35,381 nucleotides of DNA from Candidatus Thorarchaeota archaeon (GTDB lineage: Archaea; Asgardarchaeota; Thorarchaeia; Thorarchaeales; Thorarchaeaceae): assembly GCA_016840385.1 (NCBI GenBank), contig JAEOSL010000023.1, forward strand, positions 1 to 35,381, in the 5' to 3' direction. The translations under genes and the position numbers were made by a program. Positions 26,126 through 34,634 of this stretch are shown piece after piece (position 1 is the first letter of the stretch; each line of letters begins with the position of its first letter). The notes under the pieces are model-generated. The model made no database searches, was not told where the DNA came from, and saw only the letters and a program-made list of their open reading frames with translations.

Positions 26126-26260
26126 TCAAAAATGATTCAACAGCTGATTTTCTGTTTGCGCTATTCACCCGTCTATTGTCACCCTCAACAGTAACTCTTA
26201 AACGGTGGGTCAAAACTCGACGGTCCAACCAATGGAGCACACTCTACTGGAGGTCTTTAG

Positions 26261-27949
26261 TTGGAATATAAGACAATAATGTGTGATGTACTCGTTGTAG
26301 GTGCTGGCGGAGCTGGCTGCCGTGCTGCAATTGAGGCCGCTAACAACAACCTTGACGTTATTATGCTCAGCAAAGAGCTCCTTGGCAAGGCTCACACAGC
26401 CATGGCCGAGGGTGGATACAACGTGTCTTTAGGAAATGTCGACCCAGACGACAATCCTGAAACTCATTTCAAGGACACTATCGTTGGAGGTAACTACCTC
26501 AACAATCAGAAGCTAGCAGAGATTCTAGTAAAAGAAGCACCACAGAAGATCTTTGATTTAGAAGACATGGGTGCAGTCTTTGATAGAACTCCAGAGGGGA
26601 AGATTGCCCAAAGAGTCTTCGGAAAGCAGAGCTGGCGAAGAACTGCTTATGCTTCGGATAGAACTGGTTCAGAGATTATGGTTACACTCACTGAAGGGAT
26701 CAGAAAGACTTCAGTAAGAGTGTTTGATGAAGTATTCGCAACAAAACTTATCGTAACCGATGGTGTAATTTCCGGTGTAACTGCAGTTGACCTGAAATAT
26801 GGAGACTATCTCTTATTCCGAGCCAGGTCAGTTGTAATGGCTACTGGTGGAGCTGGAAGAATCTTCAGCGTCACAAGCAACGCACAACTTGATGTTGGTG
26901 ACGGTTATGGCATGGCTTACGAAGCTGGATGTGATATGATCGATATGGAGATGATCCAGTTTCATCCAACTGGGATGGTCAAACCTGAGTCAGCAAAGGG
27001 TAGACTAGTAACTGAAGCAGTACGTGGTGAAGGTGGAATTCTCCTCAATAACAAGGGCGAACGCTTCATGAACAAGTACTATCCAGAAGTTATGGAGCTG
27101 GCTGGTCGTGACCAAGTTGCTAGGTCAATAATGACCGAAGTTCTTGAGGGAAGAGGATCCCCAGATGGCGGTGCTTATCTTAGTATAGCTCACTTACCAA
27201 AATCAATTGTAGAATTTCGACTTGAGAGCATGATTGAGCAGTTTGAGGATGCAGGTATTGATATCCGAGAAGAGCCAATGGAGGTGTCACCTACCGCTCA
27301 TCATTTCATGGGTGGAATCAAGACAGATGAGGAAGCAGGAACCACAATTCCTGGTCTCTTTGCATCAGGTGAATGCACAGGTGGACTTCACGGTGGAAAT
27401 CGCCTTGGAGGAAATGCTCTTGCAGATACTCAAGTATTCGGTGCAATTTCAGGAGATAGTGCTGCTAAATTCGCCAAGAGCACCAACCATCTCGGAATAA
27501 ACCGTGATGAAGTCAAGAACGAGTTCGAGCGACTTGAAGCAATGCTCAGCCGAAAAGAAGGAGTTTCTCCTGCTGATGCAAGACGCGAATTAACCGAACT
27601 AATGTGGGAAAAGGTCCAGATCTTCAGAAACGAAGAGGATATGCAATATGCAGTCAAAGAACTCCGCAGGATTCAGAAAGAGGTTGTTCCAAATATCAAA
27701 GTCGATGTACCTGTGAAGAGGTTCAATCCTGGATGGCATCAAGCCATGGAGTTTGTACACATGGTCAACTCTGCAAGGATGGTAGCTGAGGCTGCAGTCA
27801 TACGAAAGGGAAGCAGAGGTGCACATTATCGTGTGGATGCTGACGCCGATGACAAGGGTTTCTATAACATCGTCATCCGCAGAGGAAAGGATGGCGAAAT
27901 GGAGCTGAAAAAGGAAGAAGTGGTGATTACCAAGATCACCCCACCATAG
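26261..27949 (+). CDS. Fumarate reductase/succinate dehydrogenase flavoprotein subunit (TfrA-like)
   Basis: The 562-aa protein shows the FAD Rossmann motif VVGAGGAGCRAAIEA at residues 12-26, H45 in KAHTAMAEGG where SdhA/FrdA members carry the flavin-linked histidine, FHPTG and HHFMGGIKTD substrate-site blocks, and GGNRLGGNAL for FAD. The start is TTG with GGAGGTC about six bases upstream. The Fe-S partner follows after 12 bases, led by GGAGG, so the two form an operon. That partner carries a heterodisulfide-reductase-like part, which makes TfrA of thiol:fumarate reductase the best match, though succinate dehydrogenase is possible. Confidence 0.9.
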   Translation: MEYKTIMCDVLVVGAGGAGCRAAIEAANNNLDVIMLSKELLGKAHTAMAEGGYNVSLGNVDPDDNPETHFKDTIVGGNYLNNQKLAEILVKEAPQKIFDLEDMGAVFDRTPEGKIAQRVFGKQSWRRTAYASDRTGSEIMVTLTEGIRKTSVRVFDEVFATKLIVTDGVISGVTAVDLKYGDYLLFRARSVVMATGGAGRIFSVTSNAQLDVGDGYGMAYEAGCDMIDMEMIQFHPTGMVKPESAKGRLVTEAVRGEGGILLNNKGERFMNKYYPEVMELAGRDQVARSIMTEVLEGRGSPDGGAYLSIAHLPKSIVEFRLESMIEQFEDAGIDIREEPMEVSPTAHHFMGGIKTDEEAGTTIPGLFASGECTGGLHGGNRLGGNALADTQVFGAISGDSAAKFAKSTNHLGINRDEVKNEFERLEAMLSRKEGVSPADARRELTELMWEKVQIFRNEEDMQYAVKELRRIQKEVVPNIKVDVPVKRFNPGWHQAMEFVHMVNSARMVAEAAVIRKGSRGAHYRVDADADDKGFYNIVIRRGKDGEMELKKEEVVITKITPP

Positions 27950-27961
27950 GAGGTTGACAAG

Positions 27962-29521
27962 ATGACAAAGACATTCAAAACAAGTGTTTACAGATACAAC
28001 CCTGATAGCGATGATTCACCCTACTTCCAAGATTTTGATATTGAATATGAAGCTGGGATGACAGTTCTTGATGTACTACTTTACATACAAGACAAGTATG
28101 ATTCCAGTCTTGCTTTCAGATGGGAGTGCAGAGGTGGTCAATGTGGTTCTTGTGCAGTTCGAGTCAACAAGATTGCACGTATAGCATGTCGAACAAAGGC
28201 AGAGCCTGATGAGGAACTTGTTCTTGAGCCTCTTGAGAAAATGCCAGTAATCAAGGACCTTGTCACAGACATGTCCCAGGTTACTTATCGACTTCGTAGA
28301 ATTCGACCCTATGTTGCCCGAGACAAAGCACCTCAACATCCTGAAATCATTCACGCACATCAAATCGAGAAACTGCGTGAGATTAGGAAATGCATTGAAT
28401 GCAGTGCCTGTATATCCAACTGTCCAATCGTTCACGAAACATGGGACTATCCAGGTCCAATGATTATTCGTCAGATTGCACGTTTAGAACTCGATCCTCG
28501 TGATGTTGAAGATCGTGTTGCAATGGCAATGAACGAGATGGTCTATACATGTACAACATGCAAAATGTGTGAAGACATCTGTCCAAAAAGTATCAAGATT
28601 CCAGCACTTGCAGTCGAACTTCTTAGAGCTAAAGCAGTAGAAGCTGGATATCCACTCGCTGAAGGCCAACAAGGATTCCTTGATGAAGTCAATAAAACCG
28701 GTCGCGCAGTACCTGAAAAGGACACTCCGCTTCTTGCAGGTCTTGGAACAGAAGAGTTCCTTGTGGAAAACCCGCGAGGTCGTGTTGGTTTCTTCACAGG
28801 CTGTTTGATTGATTACAGAATGCAGAGCACTGGTAAGGCGCTTATTGATGTGCTAAATAGAAACAACATTGATGTTATCGTACCCAAAGAACAGTGGTGT
28901 TGTGCTAGTCCAGCCTTCAGAACTGGTGATCTGAATACCGCTCAAGATGCTGTACGAAGAGTCACTGAGCTATTTGAAGCAGCTGCTGAGAAGTACAACT
29001 TTGATACTGTTGTCGTGGCCTGTGCAGGCTGTGGTAAGACACTTCGTGAAGATCACGCTCCCTTTATTGAAGAGGAACGAGGAACACCTCCCAAGTACAA
29101 AGTCTATGATATGGCTGAGTACATGCTGGATGTGATAGGTAAGGAAAACATTGTCCCACCAAAAGGTGAGATAGACCTCAAAATCACCTATCATGAACCC
29201 TGTCATTTAGGTCGTGGTCAAGGTGTCTATAATCAGCCGATTGAGCTTCTGAAGATGATTCCTGGTGTGGAATATATTGAAGATCCATACAAGAATCGTT
29301 GCTGTGGAGCAGGTGGTGGTGTCCGTGCAGGTCAACGTGAACTATCACAGAAGATTGCCAACACCAAGAAGGAGTACATAGAAGCAACCGGTGCTGATAT
29401 GGTCACTACCGAGTGTCCATTCTGTACAATTCAGATCAACGACATGATGAAAGGTACAGAAATGAAGGTGAGGTATATACCTGACCTACTTGCTGAGTCC
29501 TACAGAAAGGGCGAAGAATAA
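27962..29521 (+). CDS. Fumarate reductase iron-sulfur subunit with CCG domains (TfrB-like)
   Basis: The 519-aa protein has an SdhB-like 2Fe-2S domain (cysteines in ECRGGQCGSC and IAC, residues about 56-78), then two ferredoxin-type clusters (CIECSACISNC and CTTCKMCEDIC). The C-terminal half has two CCG-type domains like HdrB: CCASPAF with VACAGCG, and YHEPCHLGRG with CCGAGGG, closing with ECPFC. This fusion is that of methanogen thiol:fumarate reductase TfrB (about 490 aa), which reduces fumarate with CoM-SH and CoB-SH. In a non-methanogen the electron donor is unclear. No membrane anchor subunit follows, so the enzyme is probably soluble. GGAGG lies eight bases before the ATG. Confidence 0.9.
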   Translation: MTKTFKTSVYRYNPDSDDSPYFQDFDIEYEAGMTVLDVLLYIQDKYDSSLAFRWECRGGQCGSCAVRVNKIARIACRTKAEPDEELVLEPLEKMPVIKDLVTDMSQVTYRLRRIRPYVARDKAPQHPEIIHAHQIEKLREIRKCIECSACISNCPIVHETWDYPGPMIIRQIARLELDPRDVEDRVAMAMNEMVYTCTTCKMCEDICPKSIKIPALAVELLRAKAVEAGYPLAEGQQGFLDEVNKTGRAVPEKDTPLLAGLGTEEFLVENPRGRVGFFTGCLIDYRMQSTGKALIDVLNRNNIDVIVPKEQWCCASPAFRTGDLNTAQDAVRRVTELFEAAAEKYNFDTVVVACAGCGKTLREDHAPFIEEERGTPPKYKVYDMAEYMLDVIGKENIVPPKGEIDLKITYHEPCHLGRGQGVYNQPIELLKMIPGVEYIEDPYKNRCCGAGGGVRAGQRELSQKIANTKKEYIEATGADMVTTECPFCTIQINDMMKGTEMKVRYIPDLLAESYRKGEE

Positions 29522-29528
29522 TAGTTTC

Positions 29529-29566
29529 AGAGAGGGAATTATCCCTCTCTCAACTCTCTTTTTCTA
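29529..29566 (+). terminator. Strong hairpin terminator after the fumarate reductase operon
   Basis: AGAGAGGGA (29529-29537) pairs perfectly with TCCCTCTCT (29542-29550) across ATTA, and a T-rich CTCTCTTTTTCT follows. It lies seven bases after the stop, between convergent genes. Confidence 0.75.
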
Positions 29567-29568
29567 CA

Positions 29569-30843
29569 TTAACTATTCAAAGTAGCACGGAGCATTCTAT
29601 GAACTTGCAGCATAGCAATATTCTCAGAAACAAGTCCATTATCAACAAGACTCCAGACAGATTGAGTGAAAATCAATGGGTGTGAAGCATCCATATCACC
29701 ACTAATGGCAGCCATTGCATATTGAAGGGCTCTGACTATTGACCAAGAATCTTTGTCCAATTCAGGAATCATCTTTTCAAAAACTGCAGATTTTCGGTTG
29801 ATCATAGCATTCCATAATTCAGTATAATCTGAAGCAATCCATTCTCTGACGTTCTTCGAGGTGGGTAGACCGATCTCAACTGGTGGAGCAAGCCAATCCT
29901 GCCCTGAATTCCTATCAATGAGTTGTTCAACAGTCAATTCTTTTGATGCCTTTAAATCGGTTCCAATATTCCTTTCTAATTTCTTCAAGAGCCATTCTAC
30001 AGTACCTGTGTTGACGAGTCCCAAACGTGCAGCCTCTGATATTCTATGTGCCAATATCGCATTATGCCCTATCGTTCCATAATTCACAATAGAATTCAGG
30101 AATAAATCTTGATGAGAGGTCAGATCGGTTGGTTTTGCATACTTACTGAACTTTTCATCCATGCTAAATCCATCAGCAGCTTTTGATGAAACCTTTCGTG
30201 CCAGAAATTCTGTAAGATGCCAGAGTGAGGCCATGTGTGGTCGTGTATATTCTGGTATTGGAATCTCCATTACAAGAGATGTAGGCATAATGAAAGCATG
30301 TCCTAATTTACCAGGTTCCTCAGCAGCAATTGATGCGGTAGCTCTAACAAACATCGTTCTATCAGGTCTTGCTCCGAGAACCGCAGCAGCCTTTAATGCA
30401 CTCATCTGAGAATTCTCTCTTATGGATTGAATATAGACTTGAACGGCATTTCCCTTAGAGTCCAGTCTTGCTTGAATATCATATCTCGGTCCATGTTCAG
30501 GACGCCAATGATTGGTGTCTGCTAGATGGAAGGCTAGTCTTTCAAGCAACACTTCCTGCAGATTTTTTCTTTGTTCATCAGGGAGTTGAATTGCCTGTGT
30601 TGTCAAAGGTTCCTCTGTAATCAAGCTTGAATGGTCACCCAAGCTCTCAATCATCCGATGAATGGTATATACTGCAATTGTAGCATGTGAAGTATCAAAC
30701 GATCGTTCTTCATGCCAAGCCGCAGCATGCATAATGATCGCCCATATAGCTGATGGTTTCACAGAGGGCAATAATGCTCTAACTGCTCTTACGGCCTCTC
30801 TACCTTTAGCTTTCAAACAGGCTTCAACAAGGTCCATGAGCAT
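29569..30843 (-). CDS. Helical protein of unknown function
   Basis: The 424-aa protein is built mainly of helices with scattered histidines, e.g. HAAAWHEERSFDTSHATIAV near residues 38-57, RPHMASLWHLTEFL, and TIGHNAILAHRI. The pattern of paired histidines on helices is faintly like questin-oxidase-type proteins, but I cannot support that assignment. No signal peptide, membrane segment or nucleotide motif is seen. The start is ATG at 30843 (a second ATG is two codons on). It lies 22 bases after the zinc-ribbon gene on the same strand, so the two are very likely an operon. It is convergent with the fumarate reductase genes. Confidence 0.6.
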   Translation of the reverse strand: MLMDLVEACLKAKGREAVRAVRALLPSVKPSAIWAIIMHAAAWHEERSFDTSHATIAVYTIHRMIESLGDHSSLITEEPLTTQAIQLPDEQRKNLQEVLLERLAFHLADTNHWRPEHGPRYDIQARLDSKGNAVQVYIQSIRENSQMSALKAAAVLGARPDRTMFVRATASIAAEEPGKLGHAFIMPTSLVMEIPIPEYTRPHMASLWHLTEFLARKVSSKAADGFSMDEKFSKYAKPTDLTSHQDLFLNSIVNYGTIGHNAILAHRISEAARLGLVNTGTVEWLLKKLERNIGTDLKASKELTVEQLIDRNSGQDWLAPPVEIGLPTSKNVREWIASDYTELWNAMINRKSAVFEKMIPELDKDSWSIVRALQYAMAAISGDMDASHPLIFTQSVWSLVDNGLVSENIAMLQVHRMLRATLNS

Positions 30844-30865
30844 CTATCACCTAGTGCTACTTTGC

Positions 30866-31402
30866 TTAGGATACAATGAAAGATTCTCTGCAAACAGAGC
30901 AAGTTACCGTTTCACCTTTCACAGCCACTCTTTCTAACTCAGTTCTACAGTAAGGACATCCATGGATAGTCTTTGGAGCAGGTCCGGTTCCAGTTCCAAG
31001 AATGAAGTCTCCGGCATCATGGTCAATTCTCCCAGATAATTCCCTTCCATCAAGGAGGTCTCCCAGAATCTTTGTTACATTATGCGCAGATACTGCTGAA
31101 TCTTGGGATAATCTCTCAATTGAAATCCTTCTCATTGATTGAACAGTTCTTTTTACTGCAGTTACTGGGTCGACGGTGGATTGCTTTTCTACTGGGGGCG
31201 GATGTAATTTTGCTGCATGAATTTCAGCCGCTTCAATTTTTGGAGTAACTGGTGCAGGGGTGCCTCCAGCTTCAACCAAACTAGCTCTGAGAGTATCCAT
31301 CTTTGTTTGATACTCATCTTCTGCTACCCAACCTCGCATATAATCGAAATCTAGGTCTTTGATAGCGCTTTCAAGCTTGGTGATTTCATCATGGTCTTCC
31401 AT
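30866..31402 (-). CDS. Winged-helix-like protein with C-terminal zinc ribbon
   Basis: In the 178-aa protein residues 1-45 form a charged helical start (LESAIKDLDFDYMRGWVAEDEY), then a proline/alanine-rich linker. About residues 85-140 resemble a winged-helix unit with RRISIERLSQDSAVSAHNVTKILGDLL and a short beta hairpin. The C-terminus is a zinc ribbon with CPYC and CSVC, 19 residues apart. It could be a nucleic-acid or protein adaptor. It heads an apparent two-gene operon with the downstream 424-aa gene (22-base gap). No enzymatic motif is seen. PCI-type winged helices of eukaryotic complexes look similar at this level but I would not claim homology. Confidence 0.6.
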   Translation of the reverse strand: MEDHDEITKLESAIKDLDFDYMRGWVAEDEYQTKMDTLRASLVEAGGTPAPVTPKIEAAEIHAAKLHPPPVEKQSTVDPVTAVKRTVQSMRRISIERLSQDSAVSAHNVTKILGDLLDGRELSGRIDHDAGDFILGTGTGPAPKTIHGCPYCRTELERVAVKGETVTCSVCRESFIVS

Positions 31403-31489
31403 ACTTGCAAACTCCGGATTGCAGGTTTCTACTATTCTACGACTCTTCCAACAATATAAGAGCAGCTCAGATGTGATTAGAAATAATCA

Positions 31490-32080
31490 CTAATTGTCTA
31501 ATCGCCGCCCTTCAGGAAGCTCGTCTAAAAGGACGCCATCCTTTTCAGCCTTGGCAATAGCTTTCTTTGCCTTTGTCCCACCGATATTCTCAAGCGCACC
31601 TGCTACAGTCTGCCTTACGAAAATCGATTCATCTTGAAGAGATTCGATTAAGGCGTCTACTGCTTTCTTGTCCTTCTTCTCTCCAAGTTGCGCTGCTACA
31701 TGGATTCTAACCATATGTCTTGGATCTTTCAACCCCAAAACGAGAACCTCTGTAGCTTTGGGACTCTCCATTTGGCCTAATCTTCCAATGGCTCCAAGAC
31801 TAACCTGCTCATCACTACTGCCCATCTCTTGTTCCAGCTCTTTCAATACTACTGGATCTAGTTTACTTCCAGTTCTCTTTGGTTTGGGTTTAGCAGTTGT
31901 TTTTGTTGTACTTTTCTTCTTTACTGGAGCTTTTTTCTTGGGTGGCGTTTTCTTCACTGGTGTCTTCTTCTTCGCAGCTGGTTCCTTCTTGGCCTTTGGT
32001 TTAGTCTTTTTACTAGTTTTAGATACTGGTTTTGCTTTAGCCTTGCTACCTTTCTTGGCTGTCTTTGAAGACTTAGACAA
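31490..32080 (-). CDS. HEAT-repeat protein with histone-H1-like lysine/proline tail
   Basis: From the TTG at 32080 the protein is 196 aa. Its first 70 residues are KPAT-rich (PAKKKTPVKKTPPKKKAP), then come two to three HEAT/PBS-lyase type repeats (SLGAIGRLGQMESPKATEVL, VRIHVAAQLGEKKDKKAVDAL, VRQTVAGALENIGGTKAKKA). HEAT repeats bind proteins; the tail likely binds nucleic acid. I chose TTG at 32080 since GGGAG lies eight bases upstream and a TATA box at 32125-32132 sits between it and the alternative ATG at 32155, putting that upstream start before the transcript. It is divergent from hypA. Confidence 0.75.
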   Translation of the reverse strand: MSKSSKTAKKGSKAKAKPVSKTSKKTKPKAKKEPAAKKKTPVKKTPPKKKAPVKKKSTTKTTAKPKPKRTGSKLDPVVLKELEQEMGSSDEQVSLGAIGRLGQMESPKATEVLVLGLKDPRHMVRIHVAAQLGEKKDKKAVDALIESLQDESIFVRQTVAGALENIGGTKAKKAIAKAEKDGVLLDELPEGRRLDN

Positions 32081-32124
32081 GATGACATCTCCCTTAACGT
32101 AACGGCCAAAGATAGACACTGTTT

Positions 32125-32132
32125 CATATAAA
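32125..32132 (-). promoter_or_regulatory. TATA box of the HEAT-repeat gene
   Basis: On the minus strand this reads TTTATATG. Transcription would start about 25 bases further, near 32100, giving a leader of about 20 bases before the TTG start. It decides against the longer in-frame start. Confidence 0.55.
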
Positions 32133-32205
32133 GTGTCTGAGCCGCCTATTGTCATAGCGGAAACGCCTTAACTTCTAAGAATACGCTTCAGCTTGGTGCT
32201 TCTCT

Positions 32206-32598
32206 TTGCATGAATTCTCTGCTGCATGTTCAATTGTTGATACTGCTTTAGAAGCCGCCAAGAGTAATAATGCAACAAAGGTCACTGTAGTCAATGTTGA
32301 AGTGGGCGAGTTTACATTTTTAATTCCAGAACAGCTTGCATTCAATTTTGAGATTGCAAGTAAGAATTCGATTATAGAGGGCGCAGAACTTCGCATAAAG
32401 ACAGTCAAGGGTAAGCTTCTTTGTAGTGACTGCGGATTTGAGGGTGAATCAATAGTAGATCCTGATATCCCACCCCAATTAGCTGTCTTTGCTCCAATGA
32501 AATGTCCAAAATGCGGGGGTAGTTCAACTACAATTACTGGTGGGAAAGATTTCATCATTACTAACATAGAAGCTGAAATCCCAAAATCCATTTCTTAG
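32206..32598 (+). CDS. hypA: HypA hydrogenase nickel incorporation protein
   Basis: The 130-aa protein matches HypA in length. It begins MHEFSAACSIVDTA, with His2 and Glu3 needed for nickel binding, and has a zinc domain with CSDCG and CPKCG, about 40 residues apart. HypA and HypB deliver nickel to the large subunit of NiFe hydrogenases. The start codon is TTG: no ATG in this frame gives the invariant MHE N-terminus. hypE lies 1 kb downstream on the same strand, separated by the opposite-strand S8e gene and the RNase P RNA; the pair implies a NiFe hydrogenase elsewhere in the genome. Confidence 0.93.
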   Translation: MHEFSAACSIVDTALEAAKSNNATKVTVVNVEVGEFTFLIPEQLAFNFEIASKNSIIEGAELRIKTVKGKLLCSDCGFEGESIVDPDIPPQLAVFAPMKCPKCGGSSTTITGGKDFIITNIEAEIPKSIS

Positions 32599-32628
32599 AA
32601 TAAACTATGCGGGTCAATCCAAACCGAA

Positions 32629-33006
32629 TTAGATCAGTATAGCGTTCAAAATACCATCTTGACCAGGGCGATTAGTGACTTTTGCACGACCCTTTGTGGT
32701 CTTAATGATTGAACCTCTAGTGATGACCTTCCTTCTTTGGTAGTCCATGTTTGCAGGATTTGATTCAACATCCTGAATCTCTGCACGAAAAGTGGTTCCC
32801 TTTGCTGGGTCAGTTACATTGACAAATTGGATCTTTAGAGCTGGAGTTTTCTTTACCTTACCCCTGCTGTCAACTGTTTGTCTCTTGGTTTCACCCATTA
32901 GAGTTTCAGTTGGAGTGCGGCCCATCTCATACTTTCTCTTGCTTCGGAAACGTCTTAGTCTAGATCCTGTTGCTGTACGATTAGATCTTCTATGCCAGAT
33001 GGCCAT
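32629..33006 (-). CDS. rps8e: Ribosomal protein S8e
   Basis: The 125-aa basic protein is archaeal/eukaryotic S8e of the small subunit. It begins MAIWHRRSNRTATGSRLRRF with the RSKRKYEMGR block, then ends NRPGQDGILNAILI. Length matches archaeal members. A promoter can be seen: TTTTAAAT at 33051-33058 and AGAGGTAG near 33014-33020. It is monocistronic here, convergent with hypA. Confidence 0.95.
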   Translation of the reverse strand: MAIWHRRSNRTATGSRLRRFRSKRKYEMGRTPTETLMGETKRQTVDSRGKVKKTPALKIQFVNVTDPAKGTTFRAEIQDVESNPANMDYQRRKVITRGSIIKTTKGRAKVTNRPGQDGILNAILI

Positions 33007-33100
33007 TTTTGTCTACCTCTGTTAGGTCAATGACGCACTCTGTGGAGTGGTTTTAAATCTTGCTTCGTGGCGAACTTTATCTTAGAAATTGTATGAGTTC

Positions 33101-33108
33101 ATATATTC
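33101..33108 (+). promoter_or_regulatory. TATA box of the RNase P RNA gene
   Basis: ATATATTC lies about 25-30 bases before the inferred 5' end of the RNA at about 33131, the usual archaeal distance. Confidence 0.45.
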
Positions 33109-33130
33109 GTATCAGTAGGATATTATAATG

Positions 33131-33580
33131 GACTAGGTAAGTGGGCTATCTCAGCTCAGGCAGGGAAACGTTCACGACTGAAAGCCTGAAAGAAGAAGCC
33201 TTCTTCCAAAGGGAAGTCCTTACTCTCCACGAATGGACCACCATCAGGTTCTGGAGAGTCCGCGGCTGTTCACTTTGTCCAGTTGGACCTTGCTAGGTTT
33301 GGTGACAAATCTGAAAAGAGTGATAATGACCTTGCCGTGGTAAGAACTGTGGAAACGCTCGCTGTTGCTGGAAGTGATGTGCCAGTACTCAAACAGGAGA
33401 AGGAAACCAGGTCTTCAGGAGGGATTCCATCCCTATGAACGTTGACAAAGCTCCTGCTAACTCGTTTGTCCGTTGGACCGATGGGAGTGGCGACACTGGC
33501 AGGAGAAGGGCGGAACATAGAAGTAGCTAACAGTTGTGATTCGCCTATCACAAAATGTAGGTTACAGGTTATGCCTAAGA
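33131..33580 (+). ncRNA. rnpB: RNase P RNA
   Basis: This stretch has no convincing protein and holds the conserved cores of archaeal RNase P RNA in order. GGGAAGTCC (33211-33219) is the 5' strand of P4. AGAGTGATAATGAC, then GTGGTAAGAACTGTGGAAACG (33318-33356 overall), resembles the CR II/III core. CAAACAGGAG (33390-33399) resembles CR IV. ACAAAATGTAGGTTAC (33550-33565) resembles CR V, the partner strand of P4. P1 can be drawn between CTAGGTAA (33133-33140) and TTATGCCTAAG (33569-33579). The RNA processes tRNA 5' ends. The 3' end would overlap the first codons of hypE. Boundaries are approximate; core identity is good. Confidence 0.85.
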
Positions 33581-34584
33581 TAGAATCCGCTCATGGTGCT
33601 GGCGGTAAGGTTATGCAACGATTGCTTGAAGAAGTAATCATTCCCTCGTTTAGTCGAAGGAAGATAGGCTCTATTGGCCTTGATGAGATGGATGATGGTG
33701 CAACTGTTCAGATATCTGGTACCGATCTGATTGTCTGCACTGATGCACACACTGTTCATCCAATCTTTTTCCCGGGTGGTAATTTAGGCACTCTAACTGC
33801 GTGTGGTACTGTGAATGATATTTCGGTTATGGGTGCACGACCAATTGCTATGACAAACACAGTCATTGTGGAAGAAGGAACCGAGATTGATACACTTCAA
33901 ACAATACTTACATCATTGAATGATATTATAGAACCTCTGGATATTGCTATGGTTGCAGGAGATACAAAGGTCATGCCTGTTGGAACTCTTGATGGTATCA
34001 TTATGTCAACAACAGGTATTGGTGAGATTTACCTTGACCACCCTATCTCTGATGGAGGTGCAAAAGAAGGTGATGATCTCATAATCTCTGGACCAATCGG
34101 AGACCATGGTACAGTTCTCCTAGCACATCGAGAAGGATTAGAGTTTGAAACTAGTCTAACCAGTGATGTAGCTCCCCTATGGCTTCCAATCCGTGATTGT
34201 CTTGATGTAGGCGGAGTTCATGCTATGAAAGACCCAACGCGAGGTGGCACTGCAGTAGCACTTAACGAAATAGCATCTAAATCTCAGTTAGAGCTTGAAA
34301 TCCAAGAGAGTCAAATTCCCATCCGTCCAGCAGTCCAGTCACTCTGTGATGTATTGGGGTTGAATCCTCTGCACATGAGCAGTGAAGGAAAATTCGTAAT
34401 GGCTGCTGATTCAAATTACACAGATGATATCCTCACTACTCTTCGTAAGCACGAATCAACCAAAGATGCTCAAATAGTTGGGAAATTCAAGAAAGGTACT
34501 CCGAGAGTGCTAATGAAGACTGCAATTGGTGGTCGAAAAGTGATTCAGGTACCATATGGTGAACCTATACCTCGAGTCTGTTAG
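33571..34584 (+). CDS. hypE: HypE hydrogenase maturation protein
   Basis: Starting at ATG 33571, the product is 337 aa, usual for HypE. It opens MPKIESAHGAGGKVMQRLL, contains the AIR-synthase-like ATP site DMEMDD-type region (GLDEMDDGATV) and KDPTRGGTAVALNEIA, and ends PRVC with the C-terminal cysteine that carries the carbamoyl then thiocyanate. HypE with HypF makes the CN ligands of NiFe hydrogenases. An in-frame TTG at 33442 would add 43 residues, but that segment is RNase P RNA, so it is rejected. The gene's first codons overlap the RNA's 3' strand. Confidence 0.92.
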   Translation: MPKIESAHGAGGKVMQRLLEEVIIPSFSRRKIGSIGLDEMDDGATVQISGTDLIVCTDAHTVHPIFFPGGNLGTLTACGTVNDISVMGARPIAMTNTVIVEEGTEIDTLQTILTSLNDIIEPLDIAMVAGDTKVMPVGTLDGIIMSTTGIGEIYLDHPISDGGAKEGDDLIISGPIGDHGTVLLAHREGLEFETSLTSDVAPLWLPIRDCLDVGGVHAMKDPTRGGTAVALNEIASKSQLELEIQESQIPIRPAVQSLCDVLGLNPLHMSSEGKFVMAADSNYTDDILTTLRKHESTKDAQIVGKFKKGTPRVLMKTAIGGRKVIQVPYGEPIPRVC

Positions 34585-34634
34585 AAATTGGAAATCTAGG
34601 AATTCTAATAACCTGATTCGGAGTCATTCTTACA

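Noticed and set aside
32080..32155. Longer start of the HEAT-repeat protein at 32155
   Set aside because: A TATA box lies inside the extra segment, so the transcript should start after it; a TTG with a good ribosome site is available.
32175..32591. Minus-strand ORF over hypA
   Set aside because: HypA has all family residues; the opposite frame has no recognisable domain.
33442..33570. Forty-three-residue N-terminal extension of HypE
   Set aside because: The bases are part of the RNase P RNA core, the peptide is unlike HypE, and the family start fits the ATG at 33571.
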